A model generated the notes under the pieces. It ran no database searches and was not told where the DNA came from. It saw nothing but the letters and a program-made list of their open reading frames with translations. The position numbers were made by a program, and so were the translations under genes. Of a DNA stretch of 64,000 nucleotides, positions 45,292-54,622 are shown in pieces. This DNA comes from Nakamurella flava (GTDB lineage Bacteria; Actinomycetota; Actinomycetes; Mycobacteriales; Nakamurellaceae). The stretch covers positions 372,001 through 436,000 of the forward strand of contig NZ_SZZH01000003.1 in assembly GCF_005298075.1 (NCBI RefSeq). The letters are read 5' to 3'. Position 1 is the first letter of the stretch. Each line of letters begins with the position of its first letter.

Positions 45292-46197
45292 GTGGACCAT
45301 CGGGAAGAGTCGTCGGCCGGGTCCGACCGGCCGGCCGACGCCGGCATGACCGCGGTGGTCGACCCGGTGACCGAACCGTTCGCGGCGGTCCGTCCCGACC
45401 CGGCCTCGGCGGCATCCGCCGGTGTGGAGCCCCGAGCCGACGCCGGCCTGGGGACCTGGACGTTCACCGACGCGATGGTCGGCCTGGGGGCGGTGCTGCT
45501 GGCCAGCGCGGTGATCAGCGCCGGGGTGCAGATCGCCGTCGACAGCGGCCTGCCCCGGGGGCCGTGGCTGCCGCTCTTCGGGTTGTTGCCGGTGTGGATC
45601 GGTCTGCTGGGCACCACGGTCTGGGCCTGCCGTCGGCACGGTTCCGGCAGTCTGGTGACCGATCTCGGGCTGCGGGTCCGCTGGTCGGACCTGGCCGTCG
45701 GGGTCGGCATGGCCATCGCCGGCCGCATCGTCGCCGCCCTGATCGCGGTACTCGTCGTCGGGGTCACCCGGCAACCGGCGGAATCCAACCTGCAGGATCT
45801 CGTCGGCCCGGGTCTGGGCCAGACCGGGTGGTTGATCGTCTACACGGTCGCCATCGCGGTGGTCGGCCCGATCATCGAGGAGGTCTTCTTCCGGGGGCTG
45901 GCGCTGCGCTCGGCCCTGGCTTCGCTCAGCCGGTCGCAGCGTCCACGGTTCGCGACCCCGGCGGCCCGGCAACGGTTCGCCGCGCTGCTGACGGCGGGCC
46001 TGTTCGCCGCGCTGCACCTGCCCGAGGTCCAGAGCCTGACCATGCTGCTGATCCTCATGCCGTCGCTGTTCTTCTTCGGGTGGATGGTGGCCCGCTGGAC
46101 CATGTGGTCCGGCCGGCTGGGCGGGGCGATCGTGGCCCACATCGGCTTCAACGCCGTGGCCGCGGGAGTGCTGCTGTGGAGTGGTCTGGGCCGGTGA
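45292..46197 (+). CDS. CPBP family intramembrane metalloprotease
   Basis: A 301-residue membrane protein of the CAAX/Abi (CPBP) family. Motif 1 is IIEEVFFRGLALRS (E-E-x3-R) near residue 200, motif 2 is FAALHLPE, and motif 3 is VAHIGFNAVAAG. About seven transmembrane helices are visible. The N-terminal 60 residues are charged and variable. GTG 45292 has GGGGAGGG 4-5 bases upstream; GTG 45196, overlapping the previous stop, is the alternative. It lies between the glycosylase and menC; its substrate is unknown. Confidence 0.85.
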   Translation: MDHREESSAGSDRPADAGMTAVVDPVTEPFAAVRPDPASAASAGVEPRADAGLGTWTFTDAMVGLGAVLLASAVISAGVQIAVDSGLPRGPWLPLFGLLPVWIGLLGTTVWACRRHGSGSLVTDLGLRVRWSDLAVGVGMAIAGRIVAALIAVLVVGVTRQPAESNLQDLVGPGLGQTGWLIVYTVAIAVVGPIIEEVFFRGLALRSALASLSRSQRPRFATPAARQRFAALLTAGLFAALHLPEVQSLTMLLILMPSLFFFGWMVARWTMWSGRLGGAIVAHIGFNAVAAGVLLWSGLGR

Positions 46198-46207
46198 CGT
46201 GGACGCG

Positions 46208-47206
46208 GTGAGCGGGGTGCTGCTGGCGGCGGTGGTCGAGACGGCCGTCCCGTTCGCGGTGCCGCTGCGGCACCGTTTCCGGGGCGTCACCGTCCGCGAG
46301 GGTGTGCTGCTCCGTGGGCCGGCGGGGTGGGGCGAGTTCGCGCCTTTCCGGGAGTACGACGACGCCGCCTGCGTGCCCTGGCTGCGGGCCGCGGTGGACA
46401 GCGCGACCCGGCCCTGGCCGGTCCCGGTGCACGACCGGGTGCCGGTCAACACCATCGTCCCGGTCGTCGCGCCGGACGTCGCCGCCGCCGAGGTCGCCGC
46501 CTCGGGCTGCCGCACGGCGAAAGTGAAGGTGGCCGACGTCCGGTCCACCCCGGCCGAGGACCTGGACCGGCTGCGGGCGGTCCACGAGGTGCTGGGGCCG
46601 CAGGGGCACATCCGGCTGGACGCCAACGCCGCCTGGACGGTCGATGAGGCGGTGGCGTTCCTGAAGGCCGCGCAGGACGCGATCGGTGAGATCGAGTACG
46701 TCGAGCAGCCGTGTCAGTCCCTGGCCGAGCTCACCGAGGTCCGGCGGCGGGCTGCCGTCCGGGTCGCCGCCGACGAGTCGATCCGGCTGACCGCGGAGGA
46801 TGCCCGGGCGTCCGTGCTGGAGCGGTTGGCCGACAGCGTCGACGTGGCGATCGTGAAGGTCGGACCGCTCGGTGGGGTGCGGGCCGCGACCCGCGTCGCG
46901 CAGTGGGGGCTGCCCGTGGTGGTGTCGTCGGCGGTGGACACGTCGGTGGGCCTGGCCGCCGGGGTCGCGGCGGCCGCCTCGCTTCCGGAGCTGCGGCATG
47001 CGTGCGGTCTGGGGACGCGAATGCTGCTCGACGGGGACGTCAGCCGCGTGCAGGTGCGCCCGGAGGACGGCTGGCTGCCCTGGTTCCCGGCCGCCCCGGA
47101 GCCCGACCTGCGCGATGCCGTCCGGCCCGCCCCCGCCGACGCGCAGTGGTGGCAGGCCCGGCTGCGGCGGGTGGCCGCCCTGCTGGGAGCTGCCCCGAAC
47201 GGGTGA
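46208..47206 (+). CDS. menC: o-Succinylbenzoate synthase
   Basis: MenC dehydrates SHCHC to o-succinylbenzoate. The 332-residue enolase-superfamily protein resembles the actinobacterial MenC branch. FRGVTVREGVLLRGPAGWGE is in the cap, and RTAKVKVAD holds the catalytic KxK. IRLDANAAW, EYVEQPC and VAADESIR supply the metal ligands, and VAIVKVGPLGG holds the second lysine. It differs strongly from the racemase-like paralogue at 41.2 kb. The start is uncertain: GTG 46208, 46199 and 46181 are all possible. The gene lies among men genes. Confidence 0.92.
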   Translation: MSGVLLAAVVETAVPFAVPLRHRFRGVTVREGVLLRGPAGWGEFAPFREYDDAACVPWLRAAVDSATRPWPVPVHDRVPVNTIVPVVAPDVAAAEVAASGCRTAKVKVADVRSTPAEDLDRLRAVHEVLGPQGHIRLDANAAWTVDEAVAFLKAAQDAIGEIEYVEQPCQSLAELTEVRRRAAVRVAADESIRLTAEDARASVLERLADSVDVAIVKVGPLGGVRAATRVAQWGLPVVVSSAVDTSVGLAAGVAAAASLPELRHACGLGTRMLLDGDVSRVQVRPEDGWLPWFPAAPEPDLRDAVRPAPADAQWWQARLRRVAALLGAAPNG

Positions 47207-48202
<996 letters not shown>

Positions 48203-48293
48203 CCGGATCATCGGGCCGGTGATGGCCGGTCCCGGTGCGCAACCTTGGCGCCGCGGTTCCCGGTGGTCGGTCGGGAGCCGCGGCGTCAGCCGG

Positions 48294-48695
48294 TCAGCCG
48301 GGCGTCGTCCGGCGGTGATCCTCGGCGAGCTGGACGAGCCCGGGAAGTCGGTGGGCCGGCATCCCGGGCAGCGGCACGATCCGGCCGTCGGCCAGCCGAG
48401 CCCGTAGGCATTCGCGTGACGCGGAAAGGTCGACCTCCTGGATGGCGACGACATGTCCCCAGGAAAATCGGGAGAATCTGCGGGGCAGGATGATCCCGCT
48501 GCGGCGCACAATGGCGGCGGGCAGCAGACCGGCAGCGAAAAGGAAAAGTCCGCCGGCCACGTTCCACCAATTGTGCTCGCGTCCGAGAAATCCGATGAAC
48601 ACGAGGATGCCGCCCAGCAGGAACGGGATCGCGCTTTCGTGCCAGGGCGCCCGGTAGAGCCCGAGGGCGCGGTCACCAGCGCGGCGGGATTCCAT
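48294..48695 (-). CDS. Small membrane protein with PH-like domain
   Basis: A 133-residue protein. Two transmembrane helices at about 22-38 and 45-62 are followed by a soluble domain (about 65-125). RRSGIILPRRFSRFSWGHVV in that domain is reminiscent of bacterial PH/YdbS-like domains. The function is unknown. ATG 48695 has a TACCGT box 7 bases upstream on this strand, suggesting a leaderless mRNA. Confidence 0.65.
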   Translation of the reverse strand: MESRRAGDRALGLYRAPWHESAIPFLLGGILVFIGFLGREHNWWNVAGGLFLFAAGLLPAAIVRRSGIILPRRFSRFSWGHVVAIQEVDLSASRECLRARLADGRIVPLPGMPAHRLPGLVQLAEDHRRTTPG

Positions 48696-48702
48696 ACCGG
48701 CC

Positions 48703-48708
48703 ACGGTA
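48703..48708 (-). promoter_or_regulatory. Candidate -10 box (TACCGT) of a leaderless mRNA
   Basis: TACCGT on the minus strand, 7 bases before ATG 48695, with no ribosome site. Confidence 0.45.
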
Positions 48709-48787
48709 GGCGGCCGGACCGGGGGTCGAAGCCGGGACCGGCGCCGCGCGATGTGATCACGCGACGCCGGTCCGGTTCGGGCGGCAC

Positions 48788-49213
48788 CTACTCGCTCGAG
48801 ACCAATCGGATCTCGGCGGGGATGTTGCCGCGGGTGGCCCGGCTGTACGGGCAGCGCTCGTGCGCCGCCTCGAGCAGTTCCTGGCCGAGGGTGTCCTCGA
48901 CACCCGGGATCTCCGCCTCGATCGTGGCGGCGAGGTGGAAACCGTCCTCGCCGCCCCCCGACAGACCGATCGTGACGGAGACCGCGGAGTCGGTGACGTC
49001 CACGCGGCGCCGACGGGCAACGGTCCGCAGCGCGTTGTGGAAACAGGCTGCATAGCCGGCGGCGAACAGCTGTTCCGGGTTGGTGCCGGGGCCGTCGTCG
49101 CCGCCCATGTCGGCGGGCATCGACAGGTCGGCGGTGAACCGGCCGTCGGCGGACTCGACGTGGCCGAGCCGGCCGCCCCAGGCGGTGGCGGTGGTGCGGT
49201 AAAGAGTCTTCAC
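48788..49213 (-). CDS. ohr: Organic hydroperoxide resistance protein Ohr
   Basis: Ohr reduces organic peroxides with a reactive cysteine pair. The 141-residue OsmC/Ohr-fold protein has LYRTTATAWGGRLGHVESADG at the start. The reactive cysteine is in YAACFHNAL and the resolving cysteine in ERCPYSRAT. GTG 49213 has GGGAGG upstream. It lies next to osmC and ohrR, forming a peroxide-response set. Confidence 0.92.
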   Translation of the reverse strand: MKTLYRTTATAWGGRLGHVESADGRFTADLSMPADMGGDDGPGTNPEQLFAAGYAACFHNALRTVARRRRVDVTDSAVSVTIGLSGGGEDGFHLAATIEAEIPGVEDTLGQELLEAAHERCPYSRATRGNIPAEIRLVSSE

Positions 49214-49343
49214 AGCAGTGCCTCCCAGGCTGATGGCGGACGGCGGGCCGCGGTGGCGCGACAGTCCTGACCCGAAGGTGGGGAACCCGCCGGCCGCCCG
49301 CGCTGTTGGAGCGACGCGGCGGACTCCCCACCAGCTCGTCGGG

Positions 49344-49787
49344 TCAGCTGACCAGCGCGGCGTCCAGGGTGATCTCGACGCCGGTGAGGGCCTTGGAGAT
49401 GGGGCAGCTGGCCTTGGCCTGCTCGGCGACCTCGATGAACTGCTTCTCATCCAGGCCCTCGACCTCGCCGCGGACGGTGAGCTTGATGCCGGTCAGCTTG
49501 AAGCCGCCGCCGACCTTGTCCGGCCCGAGGGCGACGTCGGCGGTGACCTCGACGGCCTGCGGGGTGCCGCCGGCCTCGGCGATCAGCGCGGAGAACTGCA
49601 TGGCGTAGCAGGACGAGTGGGCTGCGGCGACGAGCTCCTCGGGGCTGGTGGCGCCACCGGCCTCGTCGGCGGCGCGCTTCGGGAACGAGACGTCGTAGGT
49701 GCCGACCTGCGAGCTGGTGAGCTCGACCTTGCCGGAACCGTCCTGCAGGCCGCCGATCCAGTCGGTGCGAGCGGTGCGAGTGGGCAC
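49344..49787 (-). CDS. osmC: OsmC family peroxiredoxin
   Basis: A 147-residue OsmC-type peroxidase. TARTDWIGGLQDGSGKVEL at the N-terminus, SFPKRAADEAGGATSPEELVA, the reactive cysteine in AHSSCYAMQFS and the second in AKASCPISKAL identify the family. AAGGAGG lies just before GTG 49787. It is a paralogue of the adjacent ohr and probably handles a different peroxide range. Confidence 0.93.
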   Translation of the reverse strand: MPTRTARTDWIGGLQDGSGKVELTSSQVGTYDVSFPKRAADEAGGATSPEELVAAAHSSCYAMQFSALIAEAGGTPQAVEVTADVALGPDKVGGGFKLTGIKLTVRGEVEGLDEKQFIEVAEQAKASCPISKALTGVEITLDAALVS

Positions 49788-49936
49788 GTTCTCCTCCTTG
49801 GAGTGGGTCCGTCGGCGAGGTGCCGACGGGGTGATGCGGTGAGTGGTGCTGATGGGTGGTGCGAGCCACCGGGTCAATCACCCGTGGCGGGATGCTCCAC
49901 ACCGCGGGATGCGGTGGTGCAGCGGACGTGTGGTGG

Positions 49937-50443
49937 TCAGGTGACCGCGGCCCGGCCGGATTCGGCGGTGCTGGTACGCACCGCGTCGGCCAGGACGTCG
50001 ACCTGGGTGCGGAGGGCCTCGAGGTCACCGAGGGTCAGGCCGGTGGACGCGCAGATGGATGACGGGATGTCGGCGGCACGCTGCCGCAGGGCGCTCCCGG
50101 CGGGAGTGAGCTCGACCAGGACGGATCGCTCGTCGTCGACCCGTCGACGCCGGTTCACCAGCCCCGTCGATTCCAGCCGTTTGAGCAGCGGCGAGAGTGT
50201 CCCGGAGTCGAGCTGCAGCCGCCGGCCCAGGTCGCGGACCGAGATGTCGCCGTGCTGCCACAGCACGATCATCACCAGGTACTGCGGATACGTCAGGCCG
50301 AGGGGGGCCAGCAGTTCGCGGTACTTGGCGGTCAGTGCGCGGGAGGCGCTGTAGAGCGCGAAGCACACCATCTCGTCGAGGCCGGCCGTCAGGGGCTGGC
50401 TTCCGGCGAGCGGGGCCTGGGGCCCGGGTGTCTGCGAACTCAT
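49937..50443 (-). CDS. ohrR: MarR family regulator, OhrR-like
   Basis: A 168-residue MarR-type repressor. MVCFALYSASRALTAKYREL near 24-45 carries the OhrR peroxide-sensing cysteine and the tyrosine that contacts it. The winged HTH has VRDLGRRLQLDSGTLSPLLK and RRRRVDDERSVLVELT. Oxidation of the cysteine should release DNA and allow ohr/osmC expression. ATG 50443 is preceded by TAGGGT 7 bases upstream, and the AT-rich palindromic region behind it is the likely operator. It is divergent from menD. Confidence 0.93.
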   Translation of the reverse strand: MSSQTPGPQAPLAGSQPLTAGLDEMVCFALYSASRALTAKYRELLAPLGLTYPQYLVMIVLWQHGDISVRDLGRRLQLDSGTLSPLLKRLESTGLVNRRRRVDDERSVLVELTPAGSALRQRAADIPSSICASTGLTLGDLEALRTQVDVLADAVRTSTAESGRAAVT

Positions 50444-50450
50444 GTCTCAG

Positions 50451-50503
50451 ACCCTAGCACGGTTGTGAGCAATTGCAACGTGCACAACTAGATTTTTCAC
50501 AAC
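50451..50503 (-). promoter_or_regulatory. ohrR promoter and candidate OhrR operator
   Basis: On the minus strand TTGCAA (50473-50478) and TAGGGT (50451-50456) are 16 bases apart, followed by 7 bases to the ohrR ATG, suggesting a leaderless mRNA. Overlapping the -35 are symmetric elements: GTTGTG (50462-50467) with CACAAC (50483-50488), the internal GCAATTGC, and another CACAAC at 50498. This is a rare AT-rich patch in the window and fits an autoregulatory OhrR site. Confidence 0.5.
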
Positions 50504-50575
50504 CAAATTGGCTCGAACGCGTCTGCCGTCCCGCGGGGACGTTCCGCCCGGGGGTCGGCTGGGCAGAATGAGGGG

Positions 50576-52333
50576 GTGAACCCGTCGACCGCTCTCGGTC
50601 GGGTGCTGGTCGACGAGCTGATCCACGCCGGCGTCACCGACGTCGTGCTGTGCGCCGGCTCGCGCAACGCCCCGCTGTCCCTTGCCGTCTCCGATGCCGA
50701 GCGCGACGGTCGTCTGCGCCTGCACGTCCGGCTCGACGAGCGGACCGCCGGTTTCCTGGCCCTGGGGTTGGCCCGGGCGACCGGTCGACCCGCCGCCGTC
50801 GTCACCACGTCCGGGTCCGCGGTCGTCAACCTGCACCCGGCCGTCGTCGAGGCCCACCACGACGGGGTGGCGCTCGTCCTGCTCACCGCCGACCGGCCGC
50901 CCTGGCTGCGCGGAGTGGGGGCCAATCAGGTCATCGACCAACGGTCGGTCTTCGGGGCCGAGCTCCGGTTCTTCACCGAGTTCGCGGTGGCCGGGCGGCA
51001 GGCCGGCCAGGTCGCCGGGTGGCGGGCGACGGTCGATCGCGCGGTCGCCCAGGCCCGGGGGGCCGGCGGCCGGCCGGGGCCCGTCCAGCTCAACGTGCCA
51101 CTGTCCGAGCCCCTGCTCCCGGACCTGGACGACGGGACGGAGGCGTGGCCGGAGCCGTTGTCGGGCAACCCGCGCCGTCCCGGGGTGTGGACGGAACTCC
51201 GCTTCGAGTCGACGAGCGACGTCTTCGATCGCGAGCCGGCGGTGCCGGCGGCCGAGCCCGGCGAGAAGGTGCTGTACATCGCGGCTCTGACGTCGTCGTG
51301 GGCGGCCCGTGTCGCCCGGGCGGGTGGTCTGGTGATCTCCGAGGCCGGGGGACTGGCCGGGCCGGACGTGATCCCCGGTGGGGTCGCGGTTCTCGACGCC
51401 GGGGTGCCTGCGGAACTGCGTCCGGACCGGGTGATCGTGCTGGGCCGCCCGACGCTGTTCCGGGGGGTCAGCCGGCTGCTGGCCGATTCGGCGGTCGTCG
51501 TCGACGTGGTGGGCGATCCGAGCTGGTACCCCGACCCGGCGGCCCGGGCCCGTGTCGTCGCCCCCGGTCTGCCGTCGCCGACCCCGTCGCCGCCCGCCTG
51601 GGCCGGGGCCTGGCGGGCGGCCGGCCGGGCCGCCGTCGCTGCTCAGGAGCGGGTGCTGGCCGAGGTCGCCGACGGGCCGATCGCCTCGGCCCGGCTGGCC
51701 CGGGAGCTCACCCGTGTGCTGCCGGCGGACTCGACGTTGCTGCTCGGGTCCTCCCAGCCGCCGCGGGACATCGGTCGCTTCGCGGTGGTCCGCCCCGACA
51801 TCCGGGTGGTCGCCAATCGCGGCGTCGCCGGCATCGACGGCCTGGTGTCCACGGCCGTCGGCGTCGCGCTCGGGACGGACGGCCCGACGGTCGCGCTGCT
51901 CGGTGACCTCACCCTGTTGCACGATCACACCGGCCTGATGATCGGTCCCTTGGACCGGCGGCCCGACCTGGCCATCGTGATCAGCAGCAACGACGGCGGG
52001 GCCATCTTCGGCGGGTTGGAGAGCGGGGACGAACAGCACGCCCACGCCTTCGAACGGGTCTTCGGGACCCCGCATGGGGTGTCGATCCGCGAGTTGGCCG
52101 CCGCGACCGGCTGCGACTACCGGAGCGTGGAGGCCGCGGCGGGTGACGATCTCGCCGTCGCGTTGGCGGATGCTCTGGACGGGGTGCGCGGCATCCGCAT
52201 CGTCGAGGTGCCCACCGGGCGGGCCGACGTCCGTGGGTTGTCGCGGCGGACGTCGGCGGAGGTCGGCGACGCGGTGCGAGAAGCCCTGCCGTCCGCCGGG
52301 ATGAGGACGTCCCCGTCCCGGGCAGAGGGGTGA
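50576..52333 (+). CDS. menD: SEPHCHC synthase MenD
   Basis: MenD is the ThDP-dependent enzyme joining 2-oxoglutarate and isochorismate. The 585-residue protein has LCAGSRNAPLSLAV near 25-38 and the catalytic glutamate region LDERTAGFLALGLA. TADRPPWLRGVGANQ, a MenD-specific block, and LVSTAVGVALG are also present. The ThDP-binding GDLTLLHDHTGL to NDGGAIFGGLE region (GD...N) lies near 440-480. The GTG start overlaps AGGGGG and a CAGAAT box. The stop overlaps the ComB-like gene (GTGA). Confidence 0.95.
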   Translation: MNPSTALGRVLVDELIHAGVTDVVLCAGSRNAPLSLAVSDAERDGRLRLHVRLDERTAGFLALGLARATGRPAAVVTTSGSAVVNLHPAVVEAHHDGVALVLLTADRPPWLRGVGANQVIDQRSVFGAELRFFTEFAVAGRQAGQVAGWRATVDRAVAQARGAGGRPGPVQLNVPLSEPLLPDLDDGTEAWPEPLSGNPRRPGVWTELRFESTSDVFDREPAVPAAEPGEKVLYIAALTSSWAARVARAGGLVISEAGGLAGPDVIPGGVAVLDAGVPAELRPDRVIVLGRPTLFRGVSRLLADSAVVVDVVGDPSWYPDPAARARVVAPGLPSPTPSPPAWAGAWRAAGRAAVAAQERVLAEVADGPIASARLARELTRVLPADSTLLLGSSQPPRDIGRFAVVRPDIRVVANRGVAGIDGLVSTAVGVALGTDGPTVALLGDLTLLHDHTGLMIGPLDRRPDLAIVISSNDGGAIFGGLESGDEQHAHAFERVFGTPHGVSIRELAAATGCDYRSVEAAAGDDLAVALADALDGVRGIRIVEVPTGRADVRGLSRRTSAEVGDAVREALPSAGMRTSPSRAEG

Positions 52334-53124
52334 GCCGGGACGTGTCCGGCGTCTCCGGTGCGGTTCACGACGCCCTGACCCAGCAGCGGTGTCGGGTGCG
52401 CTTCGACTGGGGACCGACCGCGGCCGAGACGGCCGCCGTGACGGCGCCTGTCGTCGTCGTGGTCGACGTGCTTTCGTTCACCACCACCGTCTGCGTCGCC
52501 GTCGAACGAGGCATCACCGTGCTGCCGTACGCCGGGTCCGACGACGATGCCCGGAGCTACGCACGAGACCATGGGGCTCGGCTGGCGGCGGGTCGCTCCG
52601 CGGGCCTGTCGCCGGCCGCCGTAGCCACAGCGCCGACCCCCGACCGGGTGGTGGTGCCGTCGCCGAATGGCTCCGCCATCTCGTATCGCCTGCGCGCCAG
52701 TGGGTCTCGTGTCTTGGCCGGCTGTCTGGGCAACCGGTCCGCCGTGGCCGGGGTGTTGGCGGCAGCGCTGTCCGCGGGCGCTTCCGTGGCCGTCATCGCG
52801 GCGGGAGAGCGCTGGCCGGACGATTCCCTCCGGCCGTGCGTCGAGGACCTCTGGGGGGCCGGAGCGATCCTCGGCCGGCTGCCGCGCTCGCTGCTGTCGC
52901 CCGAAGCCGCCGTGGCGGCGGACGCTTTCGCGGCCGTCGCCGGGTCGCTGCCCCGTGGTCTGGCGGACTGTGCGGGGGGTCGGGAGTTGGCGGCCCGGGG
53001 GTTCGCGGCGGATGTCGACCGAGCCGCGTGCGTCGATGACATCGCGGTGGTTCCCGAGCTGGTCGGTGACGAGTTCCGCCGCTGGGAGGAGCCCGGGTTC
53101 GAGCCGGGCGGCCGGCGGTGCTGA
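52330..53124 (+). CDS. ComB-like 2-phosphosulfolactate phosphatase family protein
   Basis: A 264-residue protein with the ComB family pattern: VVVVDVLSFTTTVCVAVERG near 38-57, VVPSPNGSAISY near 115, and ERWPDDSLRPCVEDLWGAGA near 160-180. In methanogens ComB acts in coenzyme M synthesis; actinobacterial members are widespread and their substrate is unknown, so that role should not be transferred. It is coupled to menD by GTGA, an unexplained link to menaquinone synthesis. Confidence 0.85.
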   Translation: MSRDVSGVSGAVHDALTQQRCRVRFDWGPTAAETAAVTAPVVVVVDVLSFTTTVCVAVERGITVLPYAGSDDDARSYARDHGARLAAGRSAGLSPAAVATAPTPDRVVVPSPNGSAISYRLRASGSRVLAGCLGNRSAVAGVLAAALSAGASVAVIAAGERWPDDSLRPCVEDLWGAGAILGRLPRSLLSPEAAVAADAFAAVAGSLPRGLADCAGGRELAARGFAADVDRAACVDDIAVVPELVGDEFRRWEEPGFEPGGRRC

Positions 53125-53181
53125 CGGAGGGCGTCAGCCGGCGGTACAGGCCCGTAGTGGATCGGGACGACGATCCGCGGT

Positions 53182-53223
53182 GCGCACACCCCGGGGTCTC
53201 GTACCGGGGTTCCCGGAGTGCGC
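53182..53223 (+). terminator. Hairpin between converging ComB-like and lipoprotein genes
   Basis: GCGCAC (53182-53187) with GTGCGC (53218-53223) and CCCCGG (53189-53194) with CCGGGG (53204-53209) form a two-part stem with a bulge. It is located between converging genes, so it probably terminates both. Confidence 0.5.
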
Positions 53224-53309
53224 CGCCGGTGACCGGCCCCCAGTGCGGTCGCCCCGCGGAAGCGGGTTGCTGGTGCTGCTCGGCTGAACCGCAGGGGTCG
53301 CCGTCCTGA

Positions 53310-54386
53310 TCAGGCGCTCGGCCCGATCAGTAGCTGCCCGGCTGCGTAGTCCCAGGCGACCGTCCGTCCGTAGAAGAACGGAAGTCCGGTGTTGAAGGGG
53401 TCTCCGGAGCCCAGTTCCGACAGCTTGACCGCGTCGGTGCCGACGATCTGACCGGTGGTGAACGACCACAGGGGAGCCGCGCCGGGGAGTCCGATCGCGA
53501 TGGGCAGGCCCGACGGAAGGATCGTGTGTACCGGGCCGAAGCTGGCGTAGGTGGTCGCGTCCAGGGCGGGGGTGCCGTTTCCGGTGTCCAGGACCGTTCC
53601 CGCGCAGCTCGGCGCCTGGCCGCCGATCGTCCAGCACATCTCCACGTGCTGGGCGAAAGCCGGGTATCCGGCGGGCGCCGACGACGGGGGCGTCTGAGAG
53701 ACGAGTGGCACCGAGGTGGCGGATGCCGGTGCGGTGACCGGACCGAGGGTCCACGTGCCGGGCGAGCCGGCGGCCGCGTCGATCTGGAGCGTCGACCCGG
53801 TGTTCAACGGGGCAGCCAGTTGCAGGCTGGGGGACATCAGACCCGCAGTAGACGTCCCGGAGGTGGCGATCCCCAGGATGCCGTGCATCCCCCCGGTGAA
53901 AGCCGTTGTCGCCGAGGACGGGTCGACCAGCCCGACGATGATGGGGGGAGTGTTCACGCTGCCCATCCCGACCACTGCGGTGGCCAGTGAGCCGGACACC
54001 GCGCCGCCGGCGTAGTCCTGGCTGAGGGTGCCGCTCGCCGCCGTCACTCCCGGGCCGACCAGTGAGGAATCGACGAGCAGTCCGGACGACCCGGTGTCGA
54101 GGAGGACCGGAATCGGATCGCCACCACCGACGGTGACCTCCACCGAGACGACGTTGCCCGAGCCGGTCGAGCTGGTCGTGATCGGGATGGCGACACTCGC
54201 ACCGGTGGCGGCCAGTCCGACTCCGCTGGACGACGAGGGCGACCGTGGACTGGCCGTGGTCGCCGTTGGCATCCCGTTCGAGCAGGCGGCCAGCGCCACC
54301 ATCAGGAGAACCGCCAGACCTACCTGGGTTCGCCGCCCGCGGCTCGGCTGAGGCCCTCGGCCTGGTCGTGCAGTATGTCGTCGCAT
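53310..54386 (-). CDS. Exported aspartic-protease-like lipoprotein
   Basis: A 358-residue lipoprotein: basic start, hydrophobic core VGLAVLLMVALAAC with the lipobox cysteine near residue 35, then a Ser/Thr-rich linker. The domain resembles retropepsin/pepsin-like folds of the DUF3443 type. VLLDTGSSGLLVDSSLV near 98 has a D-T-G-S motif, and GTVLDTGNGTPALDATT near 260 has a second D-T-G, the two-lobe pattern of aspartic peptidases. Whether it is catalytic is unknown. ATG 54386 has GGGGGG upstream. It lies in an accessory stretch among the men genes. Confidence 0.7.
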   Translation of the reverse strand: MRRHTARPGRGPQPSRGRRTQVGLAVLLMVALAACSNGMPTATTASPRSPSSSSGVGLAATGASVAIPITTSSTGSGNVVSVEVTVGGGDPIPVLLDTGSSGLLVDSSLVGPGVTAASGTLSQDYAGGAVSGSLATAVVGMGSVNTPPIIVGLVDPSSATTAFTGGMHGILGIATSGTSTAGLMSPSLQLAAPLNTGSTLQIDAAAGSPGTWTLGPVTAPASATSVPLVSQTPPSSAPAGYPAFAQHVEMCWTIGGQAPSCAGTVLDTGNGTPALDATTYASFGPVHTILPSGLPIAIGLPGAAPLWSFTTGQIVGTDAVKLSELGSGDPFNTGLPFFYGRTVAWDYAAGQLLIGPSA

Positions 54387-54622
54387 GAAGCGCCCCCCGG
54401 CACCGCTGACGCCGTTCCCATCGGGCGTCGATGTGTCGACGACGGTAGGGCTGCGACATCCAGAGTTGTTCCGCCGCCGCACACTGGCCCCGAAGGTGTC
54501 CGCGGACGGCGACGCTTGACCCCTTCACTCCGGACGGTTGCCCAGCCCACCGCCCCGGCGTTTCCGACCGCCTCCCGCTCGGCGGGTTCTGCCGTTCGGA
54601 AGGCGGCGCCGATCAGCGCAGG

